A stretch of 64,000 nt of DNA from contig NZ_CP058554.1 in assembly GCF_014109725.1 (NCBI RefSeq), positions 558,001 to 622,000 of the forward strand, written 5' to 3'. Positions within the stretch are counted from its first letter, which is position 1. Every line of letters starts with the position of its first letter. The stretch is from Comamonas piscis. Its GTDB lineage: Bacteria; Pseudomonadota; Gammaproteobacteria; Burkholderiales; Burkholderiaceae_C. The position numbers and the translations under genes were made by a program. The notes beneath the pieces were generated by a model. That model worked only from the letters and a program-made list of their open reading frames with translations. It was not told the origin of the DNA and did not search any database. Below are positions 7,472 to 16,487 of the stretch, piece by piece.

Positions 7472-9142
7472 ATGCAAGCGTCTTCCGGTTTCTCCGTCTC
7501 CCGCCCCGCGCTCAAAAGCCTGGCTCTGGCTGTCACCCTGGCGCTGGGCGCTGGTGCTGCCATGGCCCAGGAAAAAGTGCTGCGCATTGCGATGACTGCG
7601 GGCGATATCCCGCGCACCTCGGGCCAGCCGGACCAGGGTTTTGAGGGCAACCGTTTTACCGGTATTCCGATGTACGACGCACTGACCCAGTGGGACCTGA
7701 GCAAGGCCGACAAGCCCACTGAGCTGGTGCCGGGCCTGGCGCCGTCCTGGGAGGTGGATGCCAAGGACAAGACCAAGTGGCTGTTCAAGCTGCGCCCCGG
7801 TGTCAAGTTCCACGACGGTAGCGCGTTTACGGCCGATGCCGTGGTCTGGAACGTGAACAAGGTGCTGGACAAGGAGGCCGAGCAGTTTGACCCGGCCCAG
7901 GTAGGGGTGACCGCATCGCGCATGCCTACGCTCAAGTCCGCCAAAAAGATCGATGACCTGACCGTCGAGCTGACCACCACCGAGCCCGATTCCTTCTTGC
8001 CGATCAACCTGACCAATCTGTTCATGGCATCGCCCGCGCACTGGGCTAAGAAGCTGGCTGCGGTGCCGGCCTCCGTCAGCGGTAAGGCCGAGCGCAGCAA
8101 GGCCGCCTGGACGGCGTTTGCCGCCGACCCATCGGGTACCGGCCCCTTCAAGGGCGCACGCCTGGTGCCGCGCGAGCGCTTCGAGATGGTGAAGAACGCC
8201 AGCTACTGGGACCCCAAGCGCACGCCGACCATCGACAAGGTGGTGCTGCTGCCGCTGCCCGAAGCCAACTCGCGCACCGCTGCGCTGATGAGCGGCCAGG
8301 TGGACTGGATTGAGGCACCGGCGCCTGATGCGATGGACGCCATCAAGGCGCGCGGCTTCAAGGTCTATTCCAACCTGCAGCCCCACATCTGGCCATGGCA
8401 GTTCTCCTTTGTCGAGGGCTCGCCCTGGTTGGACAAGCGCGTGCGCCACGCCGCCAACCTGTGTGTGGACCGCGCCAGCATGAAGCAGCTGTTGAATGGC
8501 CAGATGGAGCCGGCCACCGGCATCTTTGAGCCCGGCCACCCTTGGCGCGGCAGCCCCAGCTTCCAGATCAAGTACGACGTGAAGGCCGCGCAGGCGCTGA
8601 TGACGCAGGCGGGCTTCAGCGCCAGCAAGCCGATCAAGGTGAAGATCCAGACCTCGGCCTCGGGCTCGGGCCAGATGCAGCCTTTGCCGATGAACGAGTT
8701 CATCCAGCAGAACCTCAAGGAATGCTTCTTTGATGTCGAGTTCGATGTGGTGGAGTGGAACACGCTGTTCTCCGGCTGGCGCCTGGGCGCCAAGGACCCG
8801 GGTGCCAACAAGGCCAGCGCCACCAATGTGACGGCAGCCACGATGGACCCGTTCTTTGCGATGGTGCGCTTTGTCAGCACCAAGTCCTTCCCGCCGCTGT
8901 CCAACAACTGGGGCTTCTACAGCAACAAGACGGTGGATGCGGTGGTGGACAAGGCCCGCACCACCTTTGATGCCAAGGAGCGCGACAAGGCACTGGCCGA
9001 GCTGCACACCCTGGTGGTCGATGAGTCGCCGTTTCTGTTTGTTGCCCACGATGTGGGCCCACGCGCCATGTCGGCCAAGGTGGGCAATGTGGTGCAGCCG
9101 CAAAGCTGGTTCATCGATATCGCGACGATGACGATGAAGTAA
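7472..9142 (+). CDS. ABC importer solute-binding protein, peptide/nickel family (SBP_bac_5)
   Basis: 556 residues; start at 7472 with GGAAAGG upstream. A Sec signal peptide (LKSLALAVTLALGAGAAMAQE, cleavage after AMA) sends it to the periplasm. The mature protein shows the family-5 pattern: MYDALTQWD, LAPSWEVDAKDKTKWLFKLRPGVKFHDGSAFTADAVVWN, TGPFKGARLVPRERFEMVKNASYWD, and a repeating-unit C-terminus. Family members bind di/oligopeptides, nickel, glutathione or other organic ligands. It heads a five-gene set with two permeases and two ATPases, and divergence from a ureide hydrolase suggests a ureido or amide ligand rather than a peptide. A strong hairpin follows the gene. Confidence 0.9.
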   Translation: MQASSGFSVSRPALKSLALAVTLALGAGAAMAQEKVLRIAMTAGDIPRTSGQPDQGFEGNRFTGIPMYDALTQWDLSKADKPTELVPGLAPSWEVDAKDKTKWLFKLRPGVKFHDGSAFTADAVVWNVNKVLDKEAEQFDPAQVGVTASRMPTLKSAKKIDDLTVELTTTEPDSFLPINLTNLFMASPAHWAKKLAAVPASVSGKAERSKAAWTAFAADPSGTGPFKGARLVPRERFEMVKNASYWDPKRTPTIDKVVLLPLPEANSRTAALMSGQVDWIEAPAPDAMDAIKARGFKVYSNLQPHIWPWQFSFVEGSPWLDKRVRHAANLCVDRASMKQLLNGQMEPATGIFEPGHPWRGSPSFQIKYDVKAAQALMTQAGFSASKPIKVKIQTSASGSGQMQPLPMNEFIQQNLKECFFDVEFDVVEWNTLFSGWRLGAKDPGANKASATNVTAATMDPFFAMVRFVSTKSFPPLSNNWGFYSNKTVDAVVDKARTTFDAKERDKALAELHTLVVDESPFLFVAHDVGPRAMSAKVGNVVQPQSWFIDIATMTMK

Positions 9143-9152
9143 GCCGGTCACC

Positions 9153-9181
9153 GCGGCGTGCGGACGGCGCCCAGACGCCGC
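9153..9181 (+). other. GC-rich intercistronic hairpin after the solute-binding-protein gene
   Basis: GCGGCGT at 9153-9159 pairs with ACGCCGC at 9175-9181 around a 15-nt loop; GCCGG/CCGGC flanks can extend it. There is no T-run. Such hairpins between a binding-protein gene and its permease genes commonly protect the upstream mRNA and raise binding-protein output; here that is inferred from position. Confidence 0.5.
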
Positions 9182-9267
9182 TGCACGCCGGCTGCATGCT
9201 TCTGCGCATGCCTCGCCAGTGCGACCCCGCATGGTCCGCTTCTCCCCCCACGAACCTTTGATCCGCC

Positions 9268-10218
9268 ATGCTTGCCTACCTGTTCAGACGCATTGTCTAC
9301 ACCCTGCCCATCATGCTGGGCGTGGCCCTGCTGTGCTTTGCCCTGGTGCATATCGCCCCGGGTGACCCCTTGGTGTCGGTCTTGCCCGCCGATGCATCGG
9401 CCGAGCTGCAGGCGCAGATGCGCGAGCTGTATGGCTTTAACCGCCCTTTGCCCGAGCAGTTTTTGCGCTGGGTATGGCGCGCGCTGCAGGGTGATCTGGG
9501 CCAGTCGATTGCCACCAGCCGGCCGGTGACGACCGAGGTGATGACGGCCGTGGTCAACACCTTGCGCCTGGCCGTGGTGGCCACCTTGATCGGCTTTGTG
9601 CTGGGCAGTTTGTTTGGTTTTGTGGCGGGGTATTTTCGCAACTCCTGGGTGGACCGCAGCTGCTCCATGCTGTCGATGCTGGGCGTCAGCGTGCCGCACT
9701 ATTGGCTGGGCATGGTGATGGTCATCATCTTCTCGTCGCAGCTGATGTGGCTGCCCGCCACCGGCGCGGGGCCGGGCGGCTCGGGCGACTGGGCCTGGGA
9801 CTGGGCGCATGTGCAGTTCATGATCCTGCCGGCCATCACCATGTCGGTGATCCCCATGGGCATCATCGCGCGCACCGTGCGGGCGCTGGTGGCTGAGTTG
9901 CTGGACCAGGAGTTCATCCTCGGCCTCAAGGCCAAGGGCCTGGGACATCTGGGCATCTTCCGCCATGTGCTGAAGAATGCGGCGCCTACGGCGCTGGCGG
10001 TGATGGGCCTGCAGCTGGGCTACCTGCTGGGCGGCTCCATCCTGATCGAGACCGTGTTCTCCTGGCCGGGCACCGGCTTTTTGCTGAACCAGGCCATCTT
10101 CCAGCGCGACCTGCCACTGCTGCAGGGCTCCATCCTGGTGCTGGCCGTGTTCTTTGTGCTGCTCAACCTCATCATCGATGTGGTGCAGACCCTGCTTGAT
10201 CCCCGCATCGCCCGCTGA
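9268..10218 (+). CDS. ABC importer permease, DppB type
   Basis: 316 residues, inner membrane, about six helices. The N-terminus (MLAYLFRRIVYTLPIMLGVALLCFALVHIAPGDP) is the classical DppB/OppB entry. The cytoplasmic EAA-type loop (LVAELLDQEFILGLKAKGLG) couples to the ATPases, and the C-terminus reads IIDVVQTLLDPRI. It forms the membrane channel with the DppC-type protein that follows 27 bp later. It lies 125 bp after the binding-protein gene, with the hairpin in between. Confidence 0.93.
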   Translation: MLAYLFRRIVYTLPIMLGVALLCFALVHIAPGDPLVSVLPADASAELQAQMRELYGFNRPLPEQFLRWVWRALQGDLGQSIATSRPVTTEVMTAVVNTLRLAVVATLIGFVLGSLFGFVAGYFRNSWVDRSCSMLSMLGVSVPHYWLGMVMVIIFSSQLMWLPATGAGPGGSGDWAWDWAHVQFMILPAITMSVIPMGIIARTVRALVAELLDQEFILGLKAKGLGHLGIFRHVLKNAAPTALAVMGLQLGYLLGGSILIETVFSWPGTGFLLNQAIFQRDLPLLQGSILVLAVFFVLLNLIIDVVQTLLDPRIAR

Positions 10219-10245
10219 CCGCAGACCCCCGGAGGTTCCGTCCCC

Positions 10246-11148
10246 ATGACCAGTCTTTCCCTTCCCGATGCAGCAGCGGCCCAGGTGCAGCCGCTGCCGG
10301 CCCAGCGCTCACGCGGCTATTGGTCCTCGGTGCTGCAGCGCCTGCTGCATGATCCGGTGGCGATGGCCGCGGCCGCGGTCATCCTGCTGCTGATTGCGGT
10401 GGCGGTGTTCGCGCCCTGGATCACGCCCGCCGATCCCTACCTGGCCTCGATCCTCAAACGCCTCAAGCCGATTGGCACGGCGGGCCTGCCGCTGGGCAGC
10501 GATGAGCTGGGCCGCGACATGCTCTCGCGGCTGATGATGGGCGCGCGGCTGTCGCTGTTCATGGGCATCACGCCGGTGCTGCTGGCCTTTGTCATCGGCA
10601 CGGGCATCGGCATCGTGGCCGGCTATGCCGGTGGCCGCACCAACACGGTGATCATGCGCACCATCGATGTGTTCTATGCCTTCCCCTCGGTGCTGCTGGC
10701 CATTGCGCTGTCGGGTGCGCTGGGCGCGGGCATCTTCAACTCGCTGGTGTCGCTGACGATTGTCTTCATCCCGCAGATCGCCCGCGTGGCCGAGAGCGTG
10801 ACGGCCCAGGCCCGCAACCGCGACTATGTGGAGGCGGCGCGCGCCACCGGCGCCAACGCCTTCACCATCGTGCGGGTGCATGTGCTGGGCAATGTGCTGG
10901 GCCCCATCTTTGTCTACGCCACCAGCCTGATTGCGGTGTCGATGATCCTGGCCTCGGGCCTGTCGTTTCTGGGCCTGGGCGTGAAGCCGCCCGAGCCCGA
11001 GTGGGGCCTGATGCTGAACACCTTGCGCACGGCGATCTACACCCAGCCCTGGGTGGCGGCCTTGCCGGGGCTGATGATCTTCATCACCTCCATCTCCTTC
11101 AATCTGCTCTCCGATGGCCTGCGCACCGCCATGGACAACAAGGGTTAA
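10246..11148 (+). CDS. ABC importer permease, DppC type
   Basis: 300 residues. The N-terminal OppC_N helix (VAMAAAAVILLLIAVAVFAPWI) is followed by PLGSDELGRDMLSRLMMGARLSL, the family signature. The EAA loop (ARNRDYVEAARATGANAF) and a last-helix GLMIFITSISFNLLSDGLR complete the pattern. It is the second subunit of the heterodimeric channel. Preceded by GGAGG, and followed 3 bp later by the first ATPase gene, so translation is probably coupled. Confidence 0.93.
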   Translation: MTSLSLPDAAAAQVQPLPAQRSRGYWSSVLQRLLHDPVAMAAAAVILLLIAVAVFAPWITPADPYLASILKRLKPIGTAGLPLGSDELGRDMLSRLMMGARLSLFMGITPVLLAFVIGTGIGIVAGYAGGRTNTVIMRTIDVFYAFPSVLLAIALSGALGAGIFNSLVSLTIVFIPQIARVAESVTAQARNRDYVEAARATGANAFTIVRVHVLGNVLGPIFVYATSLIAVSMILASGLSFLGLGVKPPEPEWGLMLNTLRTAIYTQPWVAALPGLMIFITSISFNLLSDGLRTAMDNKG

Positions 11149-11151
11149 GCC

Positions 11152-12201
11152 ATGCTCCAGCATTCTTCTATAGCCCCTGCCGCAGCGCTGGCCGCCGATG
11201 TGGGTGGCCCGGCCCAGCCGCTGCTGACAGTGCGCGGTTTGACCAAGCATTTCCCGCTCAAGCAAGGCAAGCTGGTGCGCGCGGTGGATGGCGTGGATTT
11301 TGAGGTGCTCAAGGGCGAGACCCTGGGCGTGGTGGGCGAGTCCGGTTGCGGCAAGTCGACTACCGCGCGCCTGTTGATGCACCTGATGGACCCGACCGCC
11401 GGCGAGCTGGTGTTCGATGGCCGCACGGTGGGATCGCGCGACCTGAGCCTCAAAGAGTTTCGCCGCCAGGTGCAGATGGTGTTCCAGGACAGCTATGCCT
11501 CGCTCAACCCGCGCCTGACGATCGAAGACTCGATCGCCTTTGGCCCGCAGGTGCATGGCGTATCGCGCAAGGAGTCGGTGGCCCGCGCCCACCATTTGAT
11601 GGACCGGGTGGGCCTGGCGCCTGCCCGCTTTGCCGAGCGCTACCCGCATGAGCTGTCGGGCGGCCAGCGCCAGCGCATCAACATTGCCCGCGCGCTGGCC
11701 TTGCAGCCGCGCATGGTGATCCTGGACGAGGCGGTATCGGCGCTCGACAAATCGGTGGAAGCCCAGGTGCTGAACCTGCTGGCCGATCTGAAGCGCGAGT
11801 TTGGCCTGACCTATGTCTTCATCAGCCACGACCTGGGTGTGGTGCACTACATCAGCGACCGGGTGATGGTGATGTACCTGGGCCAGGTGGCCGAGATCGG
11901 CCCGTCGGATGCGCTGTTTGCCGCACCAGCCCACCCCTACACCAAGGCCTTGTTGTCGTCGGTACCGTCGATGGACCCGAGCAACCGCACCTTGGTAGCA
12001 CCGCTGGCGGGCGATCCGCCCAACCCCATCAACCCGCCCACGGGCTGCCGCTTTCACCCCCGCTGCCCCCAGGCGGCACGGGTCTGCGCCCAGGCCATGC
12101 CGGCCGTCACCACGGTGCAGCTGCACCATGCCGCGCGCTGCCTGGTGCATGAGCCCGGCAGTGGCCACCCCCTGGCTGCCGCTGCTGCGCTGGCCGCCTG
12201 A
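11152..12201 (+). CDS. ABC importer ATPase, DppF/OppF type
   Basis: 349 residues. Walker A GESGCGKSTTARLL, Q-loop MVFQDSYASLNPR, signature LSGGQRQRINIARAL, Walker B MVILDEAVSALD and the H-loop FISHDLGVV are all intact. The C-terminal oligopeptide-transporter extension has the GCRFHPRCPQAARVC cysteine cluster that often binds an Fe-S cluster in this family. The Glu after Walker B is the catalytic base. This is a cytosolic motor subunit paired with the ATPase that follows. Confidence 0.92.
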   Translation: MLQHSSIAPAAALAADVGGPAQPLLTVRGLTKHFPLKQGKLVRAVDGVDFEVLKGETLGVVGESGCGKSTTARLLMHLMDPTAGELVFDGRTVGSRDLSLKEFRRQVQMVFQDSYASLNPRLTIEDSIAFGPQVHGVSRKESVARAHHLMDRVGLAPARFAERYPHELSGGQRQRINIARALALQPRMVILDEAVSALDKSVEAQVLNLLADLKREFGLTYVFISHDLGVVHYISDRVMVMYLGQVAEIGPSDALFAAPAHPYTKALLSSVPSMDPSNRTLVAPLAGDPPNPINPPTGCRFHPRCPQAARVCAQAMPAVTTVQLHHAARCLVHEPGSGHPLAAAAALAA

Positions 12202-12216
12202 ACCAGGAGCAACCCG

Positions 12217-13233
12217 ATGAACACAGCCTCTCCCACCCTGGTGCAGATCCAGGACCTGAATGTGCAGTTTGCCAGCGGCAAGAAAGTGGTCCAGGCCGTC
12301 AGCGGCGTGAGCCTGTCGGTCGCCAAGGGCGAAGCGGTGGCGCTGATTGGCGAATCCGGCTCCGGCAAGAGCGTGACCCTGCGCAGCCTGCTGCGCCTGC
12401 ACCCGGAGCACAAGACCACCATCAAGGGCCAGATCCAGGTCGCAGGCCAGGATGTGCTGGCGCTGCGCGGCGGCGCGCTCAACGACTTCAGGGGCAAGAC
12501 CTGCGCAATGATTTTTCAGGACCCCTTGCTGGCGCTGGACCCGGTCTACCCGGTGGGCGCGCAGATTGTGGAAGCCATACGCAGGCACGAGCGTGTGAGC
12601 AACAGCGAGGCGCAGCAGCGCGCGCTGGCGCTGTTTGAGCGGGTGCGCATTCCCAGCCCCGAGCAGCGCCTCAAGGCCTACCCGCATGAGATGTCCGGCG
12701 GTATGCGGCAGCGGGCGATGATTGCGCTGGCCCTGGCCTGCAACCCCCAGGTGCTGCTGGCCGACGAGCCCACCACCGCCCTGGATGCCACCGTGCAGAT
12801 CCAGATCCTGCTGCTGCTGCGCGAGCTGCAGCGTGAGCTGGGCCTGGGCATTGTGTTTGTGACCCACGACATTGGTGCGGCGGTGGAAGTGGCCGACCGC
12901 ATTGCGGTGATGTATGCGGGCCGTATTGTGGAAGAGGGCACGGCCGAGCAGCTGATCCGCAGCCCGCGCCACCCCTACACCATGGCCTTGCTGCAAAGCC
13001 GCTCGCATGGCGCGATGGAGCGCGGCCAGCCGCTGCAGACCATTGCTGGCGCGCCGCCGGATCTGACCGCCATCCCACCGGGCTGCGCCTTTGCGCCCCG
13101 CTGCCACCTCGCCACGGCCGCTTGCCTGCAAGCGGTGCCGGAGCCGGTCACGCTGGCGCCTGGCCATATGGCGCGCTGCGTACACACTGCTACAGCAGCG
13201 GCCTATGCACCCCAAATCTTGGCTGCTGCCTAG
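12217..13233 (+). CDS. ABC importer ATPase, DppD/OppD type
   Basis: 338 residues. Walker A GESGSGKSVTLRSLL, Q-loop MIFQDPLLALDPV, signature MSGGMRQRAMIALAL (the degenerate Met-for-Leu form usual in DppD), Walker B VLLADEPTTALD, and H-loop FVTHDIGAAVEVADR. The C-terminal extension has GCAFAPRCHLATAAC. It begins 15 bp after the DppF-type gene with AGGAG upstream, so the two ATPases are probably made in equal amounts. It is the last transporter gene. Confidence 0.92.
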   Translation: MNTASPTLVQIQDLNVQFASGKKVVQAVSGVSLSVAKGEAVALIGESGSGKSVTLRSLLRLHPEHKTTIKGQIQVAGQDVLALRGGALNDFRGKTCAMIFQDPLLALDPVYPVGAQIVEAIRRHERVSNSEAQQRALALFERVRIPSPEQRLKAYPHEMSGGMRQRAMIALALACNPQVLLADEPTTALDATVQIQILLLLRELQRELGLGIVFVTHDIGAAVEVADRIAVMYAGRIVEEGTAEQLIRSPRHPYTMALLQSRSHGAMERGQPLQTIAGAPPDLTAIPPGCAFAPRCHLATAACLQAVPEPVTLAPGHMARCVHTATAAAYAPQILAAA

Positions 13234-13279
13234 GCCACTGCGTTTCTACCGTCTTTTTTTGCTCTGGACTGATCTCACC

Positions 13280-14467
13280 ATGCCCTTGCACGACCCTGCC
13301 CACGCCTTTGTTCCCTACCCCGATGTGCCTGTGCGCCATGCGGCAACCGGCCCGCTGAGCGGCCTGTATTTTGGGGTGAAGGACCTGTTCGACATTGCCG
13401 GCTACCCGACCGGTGGCGGCAACCCGCTGTTGCTGGCCATGTCCGGCATCAAGACGCAGACGGCGCCCACGGTGCAGAAGCTGCTGGATGCAGGCGCGGC
13501 GCTGGCCGGCAAGACGGTGACCGATGAGCTGGCCTTTTCGATGAACGGCAACAACGCCCACTTTGGTGCGCCGATCAATGGCAGTGCGCCCGAGCGTATT
13601 ACCGGCGGTTCGTCATCGGGCTCGGCCTCGGCGGTGTCCAGCCGGCTCTGCGATTTTGCGCTGGGCACGGACACGGGCGGCTCGGTGCGCGCGCCTGCCA
13701 GCCACTGCGGCCTGTATGGCATACGGCCCACCCATGGCCGGGTGAGCCTGGAATCGGCGCTGGCGCTGTGCCACAGCTTTGACACCTGCGGCTGGTTGGC
13801 CCGCGATGCCCATACCTTTGCCCGCGTGGCCGATGTGCTGCTGACGCCGGATGCCACGCCGCTGCCTGCGCGCCCACGCCTGCTGATGCCCAGCGATGTC
13901 TGGGGCCTGGTGGACAGTGCCGTGCGCCCGGCCTGGGATGGCGCGCTGCAGCAGATCACGCAGCTGCTGGGCAGCGCGCAGGATTGCGAGGCCGTCCTCG
14001 ATTCCTTCGATGCGATGTACTGGAGCTTTCGCTATATCCAGGGCCGCGAGGCCTGGATGACCGATGGCGCCTTTATCAGCCGCTATGCGCCGGTGCTGGG
14101 CCCGGGCGTGAAGGAGCGCTTTGACTGGTCGAGCAAGGTGACGGATGCGCAGATGCAGGAGGCCGAGCAGTTCCGCGCGCGCTTCCGCCAGCATCTCGCC
14201 GATCTGCTGGGCAGCGATGGCGTGCTGGTGATGCCGAGCATGCCGGATATTGCGCCGCTGCGGACGGCCGACGAGGCATCGCTGGAGGCCTACCGCAACC
14301 AGGCGGTGCAGATGCTGTGTCTGGCGGGGTTGGCGGGCTTTCCGCAGATCTCGCTGCCGCTGGCGAGCCGCGATGGCGCGCCATTGGGTATATCGCTACT
14401 GGGGCCGGCAGGCAGCGACCGCAGCTTGATTGCGATTGCGCAGCAGCTGGCGGCGGCTGCTGCTTAA
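13280..14467 (+). CDS. Amidase, amidase-signature family
   Basis: 395 residues from the ATG at 13280; an open frame further upstream overlaps the ATPase gene and is not needed. The Ser-Ser-Lys triad is visible: Lys34 (FGVKDLFD), the TGGSSSGSASAVSS block (cis-Ser 112), and GTDTGGSVRAPA with nucleophile Ser135. It hydrolyses a carboxamide to the acid and ammonia; the specific amide is not evident. Its position 46 bp after the importer suggests it acts on the imported solute or its breakdown product. It is shorter than GatA (about 490) and lacks a GatB partner, so it is not a tRNA amidotransferase. Confidence 0.88.
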   Translation: MPLHDPAHAFVPYPDVPVRHAATGPLSGLYFGVKDLFDIAGYPTGGGNPLLLAMSGIKTQTAPTVQKLLDAGAALAGKTVTDELAFSMNGNNAHFGAPINGSAPERITGGSSSGSASAVSSRLCDFALGTDTGGSVRAPASHCGLYGIRPTHGRVSLESALALCHSFDTCGWLARDAHTFARVADVLLTPDATPLPARPRLLMPSDVWGLVDSAVRPAWDGALQQITQLLGSAQDCEAVLDSFDAMYWSFRYIQGREAWMTDGAFISRYAPVLGPGVKERFDWSSKVTDAQMQEAEQFRARFRQHLADLLGSDGVLVMPSMPDIAPLRTADEASLEAYRNQAVQMLCLAGLAGFPQISLPLASRDGAPLGISLLGPAGSDRSLIAIAQQLAAAAA

Positions 14468-14470
14468 GTC

Positions 14471-15004
14471 TTAGACCAGGTCAGCGGGCAGGCTGACCTG
14501 CAGCGGCTCGCTGATCGCTTCGCAGCGGCAGTCCAACGCACCTGCGCGCCGCTCGATCACGGCAAAATCCCCGCCCTCGACGGCCAGCAAGGCATGGTGC
14601 CAGGTGCCTGGCGCCAGCACGATGCCCTGGCGGCCATCGGTCACAAAGGCCTGCAGATCCTGAGCTTGGGGAGCCGGGCCAGCAGAGGCCACCACCACGA
14701 CAAAGCGCTGCGTGCCCAGTGGCACAAAGCTCTGGCTGCCCAGTGCATGGCATTCCACCTCGGTCACGGCCAGCGGAAACTGACGCGCCTGCGCACGGAA
14801 CAGCGCCAGCATCGGCCAGCCGCCTTGCGCGGTGAGCTGCAGATCGAGCATCAGGTCATAGCGCAGCGCATTGCCCTGGTTGATGGACTGGCTGGGCAGG
14901 CTGGGGTCGGCCAGGCCGATGACGGTGCCAAAGGCCGAGAAATTGTGCGCCGTCAGAGGGCGGGCCTCCAGGATCAGCGCGGGGGTATGCAGAGGGTGGG
15001 TCAT
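14471..15004 (-). CDS. allA: Ureidoglycolate lyase (AllA family)
   Basis: 177 residues with the AllA cupin-like fold: the N-terminus reads LTAHNFSAFGTVIGL, followed by FRAQARQFPLAVTEVECHALGSQSFVPLG and LAPGTWHHALLAVE, where the His residues of the active site sit. AllA splits ureidoglycolate to glyoxylate and urea. The gene converges on the amidase with a 3-bp gap. It hints that the cluster deals with an ureide such as allantoate, but no allantoinase or ureidoglycine enzyme is nearby. Family members of unproven substrate exist, so the exact reaction is inferred. Confidence 0.82.
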   Translation of the reverse strand: MTHPLHTPALILEARPLTAHNFSAFGTVIGLADPSLPSQSINQGNALRYDLMLDLQLTAQGGWPMLALFRAQARQFPLAVTEVECHALGSQSFVPLGTQRFVVVVASAGPAPQAQDLQAFVTDGRQGIVLAPGTWHHALLAVEGGDFAVIERRAGALDCRCEAISEPLQVSLPADLV

Positions 15005-15063
15005 GGCCAGCTAGCTAGCAAGGACGGTGCCTGATCGGTCAGCCGAAGACCGTCCGACAAGCG

Positions 15064-15435
15064 TTAAGGCTTGCCGTCCGCTTCGTGCTGCGCGCCCTTG
15101 CTGTCGGTAATCACAGCGCCCATGCCTGCAGAGGGGTTCACGCTGCCGCCTTCGGGCGTCGTGCCGCCATTGGAGGGCTTGGGGTCATCGGCAGAGGCCA
15201 GTGGCACCGCCGGGGGCAGCGGATCGTGTTTGTCCGCCTTGGCGTGGGGCAGAACTGAGTGCGTGTCGATGATGGGTGCGTTGAACAACGGCTTGTCGGG
15301 CAGGGGCTGGCGCGATGCCGCTACTGTGCCGGATATGGGCTTCATCGGGCCGGGGCGTTCGTCACAGGCGCTGAGCAGGCTGGCGGTGGCAACGACGGCT
15401 GCCAGTGCGGCAAGTCGGGTTGGAATGGCTGGCAT
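15064..15435 (-). CDS. Small Pro-rich predicted lipoprotein
   Basis: 123 residues from the ATG at 15435, preceded by GGGGAAG. The signal peptide ends at SLLSAC, with Cys24 as the lipobox cysteine; Asp at +2 (CDERPG) is the classical inner-membrane retention signal in enterics. The mature part is disordered in appearance: many Pro, Gly, Ser and Asp, no repeats and no enzyme motif. Unknown function. It lies 59 bp upstream of the AllA gene on the same strand and could be unrelated to it. Confidence 0.7.
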   Translation of the reverse strand: MPAIPTRLAALAAVVATASLLSACDERPGPMKPISGTVAASRQPLPDKPLFNAPIIDTHSVLPHAKADKHDPLPPAVPLASADDPKPSNGGTTPEGGSVNPSAGMGAVITDSKGAQHEADGKP

Positions 15436-15533
15436 GGGCTTCCCCTGGGTTGGTGGTGTCAATCCGCTGATTGTCGCCGCTGTGGCTGCGGCCAGGTGTC
15501 AGCCAATAACGGAAACCGCCAAGCCCCGTCGGC

Positions 15534-16166
15534 TTAGCGCTCGCCCAGCAGGGCCAGATAGGCATTGCGCGTCTCGGGCGACACGCTCTGGATGACCTGC
15601 TCGTACGTGGTCTGGTTGCGCAATTGCATGCGCGCCGAGGCCACGGCCTTGGATTTGCAGTACCAGTGGCAGGTGTGCTGCATCAGATACATCTCCGCCA
15701 GCAAGGTGAAGGCGCGCTCTTTGGGGCTGCGGCCCGCAGTGTTGGCGACCACGCGGGCAATGCCATCGGCATGCACGCGGATGGCAGTGCGCAGGTCAAA
15801 GGACTTGCCGCTGCCCAGCAGTTTCTCGATCAGGTGCGCGAATGGGAAGTAAAACGCCTGGGTGCTGATCTTGAAGCTGGCGCCATTGGCCGGCTCGGGC
15901 GCCTTGGCCAGCGTGTCGGCAAAGCTGCTGAACTGGCTGGCCAGGCTGTTTTCCACCGTGGTCTGCAGTTCCCAGATTTGCTGCTGGCGGCTGGCGTCTT
16001 TCTCATCGAGCGCCCGCATGTAGCTGCTGACCAGGCGCTCCATCAGCTTTTCGATGTCGTAATTACGCAAATACTGGGCCAACAAGGCGATCCGCTGCTT
16101 TTGGGCCTTGGCGCGCAGCACAAAGCTCACGCCCAAGATGAGAACGACCAGAAGCATTAAATCCAT
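15534..16166 (-). CDS. Conserved hypothetical protein with one N-terminal membrane helix
   Basis: 210 residues from the ATG at 16166. The first 15 residues (MDLMLLVVLILGVSF) form a membrane anchor, followed by a basic stretch and an amphipathic, probably coiled-coil region (RNYDIEKLMERLVSSYMRALDEKDASRQQQIWELQ). The C-terminal half is mostly helical with one His/Cys patch (MQHTCHWYCKSK). I do not recognise the family. The next gene is divergent (malic enzyme). Confidence 0.65.
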   Translation of the reverse strand: MDLMLLVVLILGVSFVLRAKAQKQRIALLAQYLRNYDIEKLMERLVSSYMRALDEKDASRQQQIWELQTTVENSLASQFSSFADTLAKAPEPANGASFKISTQAFYFPFAHLIEKLLGSGKSFDLRTAIRVHADGIARVVANTAGRSPKERAFTLLAEMYLMQHTCHWYCKSKAVASARMQLRNQTTYEQVIQSVSPETRNAYLALLGER

Positions 16167-16487
16167 GACAAATGAGGCCTTGCAGAGCCTATATAGCGCA
16201 AACGTTAGCCATTGTAGACCTTCGGTTTCGGCACCGGTGGGGTGCTTTGTGCGATCTATGCACCAACTGCAAAAAGTCATAAATCTTTTTCATAGTTCTA
16301 GTCGGTGACTGGAATACTTGATTTTTAGCCTGCGCCTAGAATGGAGAGTCCCTTGTATACGATCCACAGGCTTTGGCCGTCGGAAAATCGTTTTGGGCCC
16401 TTGGACACACTGTTGAGACATGCATGCAGATGGCAGCATGTTCCAGATGTTTTTCGTAGTGAATGCTGCGTGATGCCGGAGACCGCC
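16167..16487. other. 321-bp divergent intergenic region, no gene seen
   Basis: This stretch separates the membrane-protein gene from the malic enzyme gene. It contains AT-rich patches around 16270-16330 but no convincing -35/-10 pair at normal spacing, and no inverted repeat longer than 5 bp. The malic enzyme promoter presumably lies here. Confidence 0.4.

Noticed and set aside
10309..13215. Very long open frame (968 codons) antisense to the permease and ATPase genes
   Set aside because: It runs through four well-recognised transporter genes on the other strand, has no family match, and its His/Gly/Gln-rich composition is typical of antisense frames in high-GC DNA.
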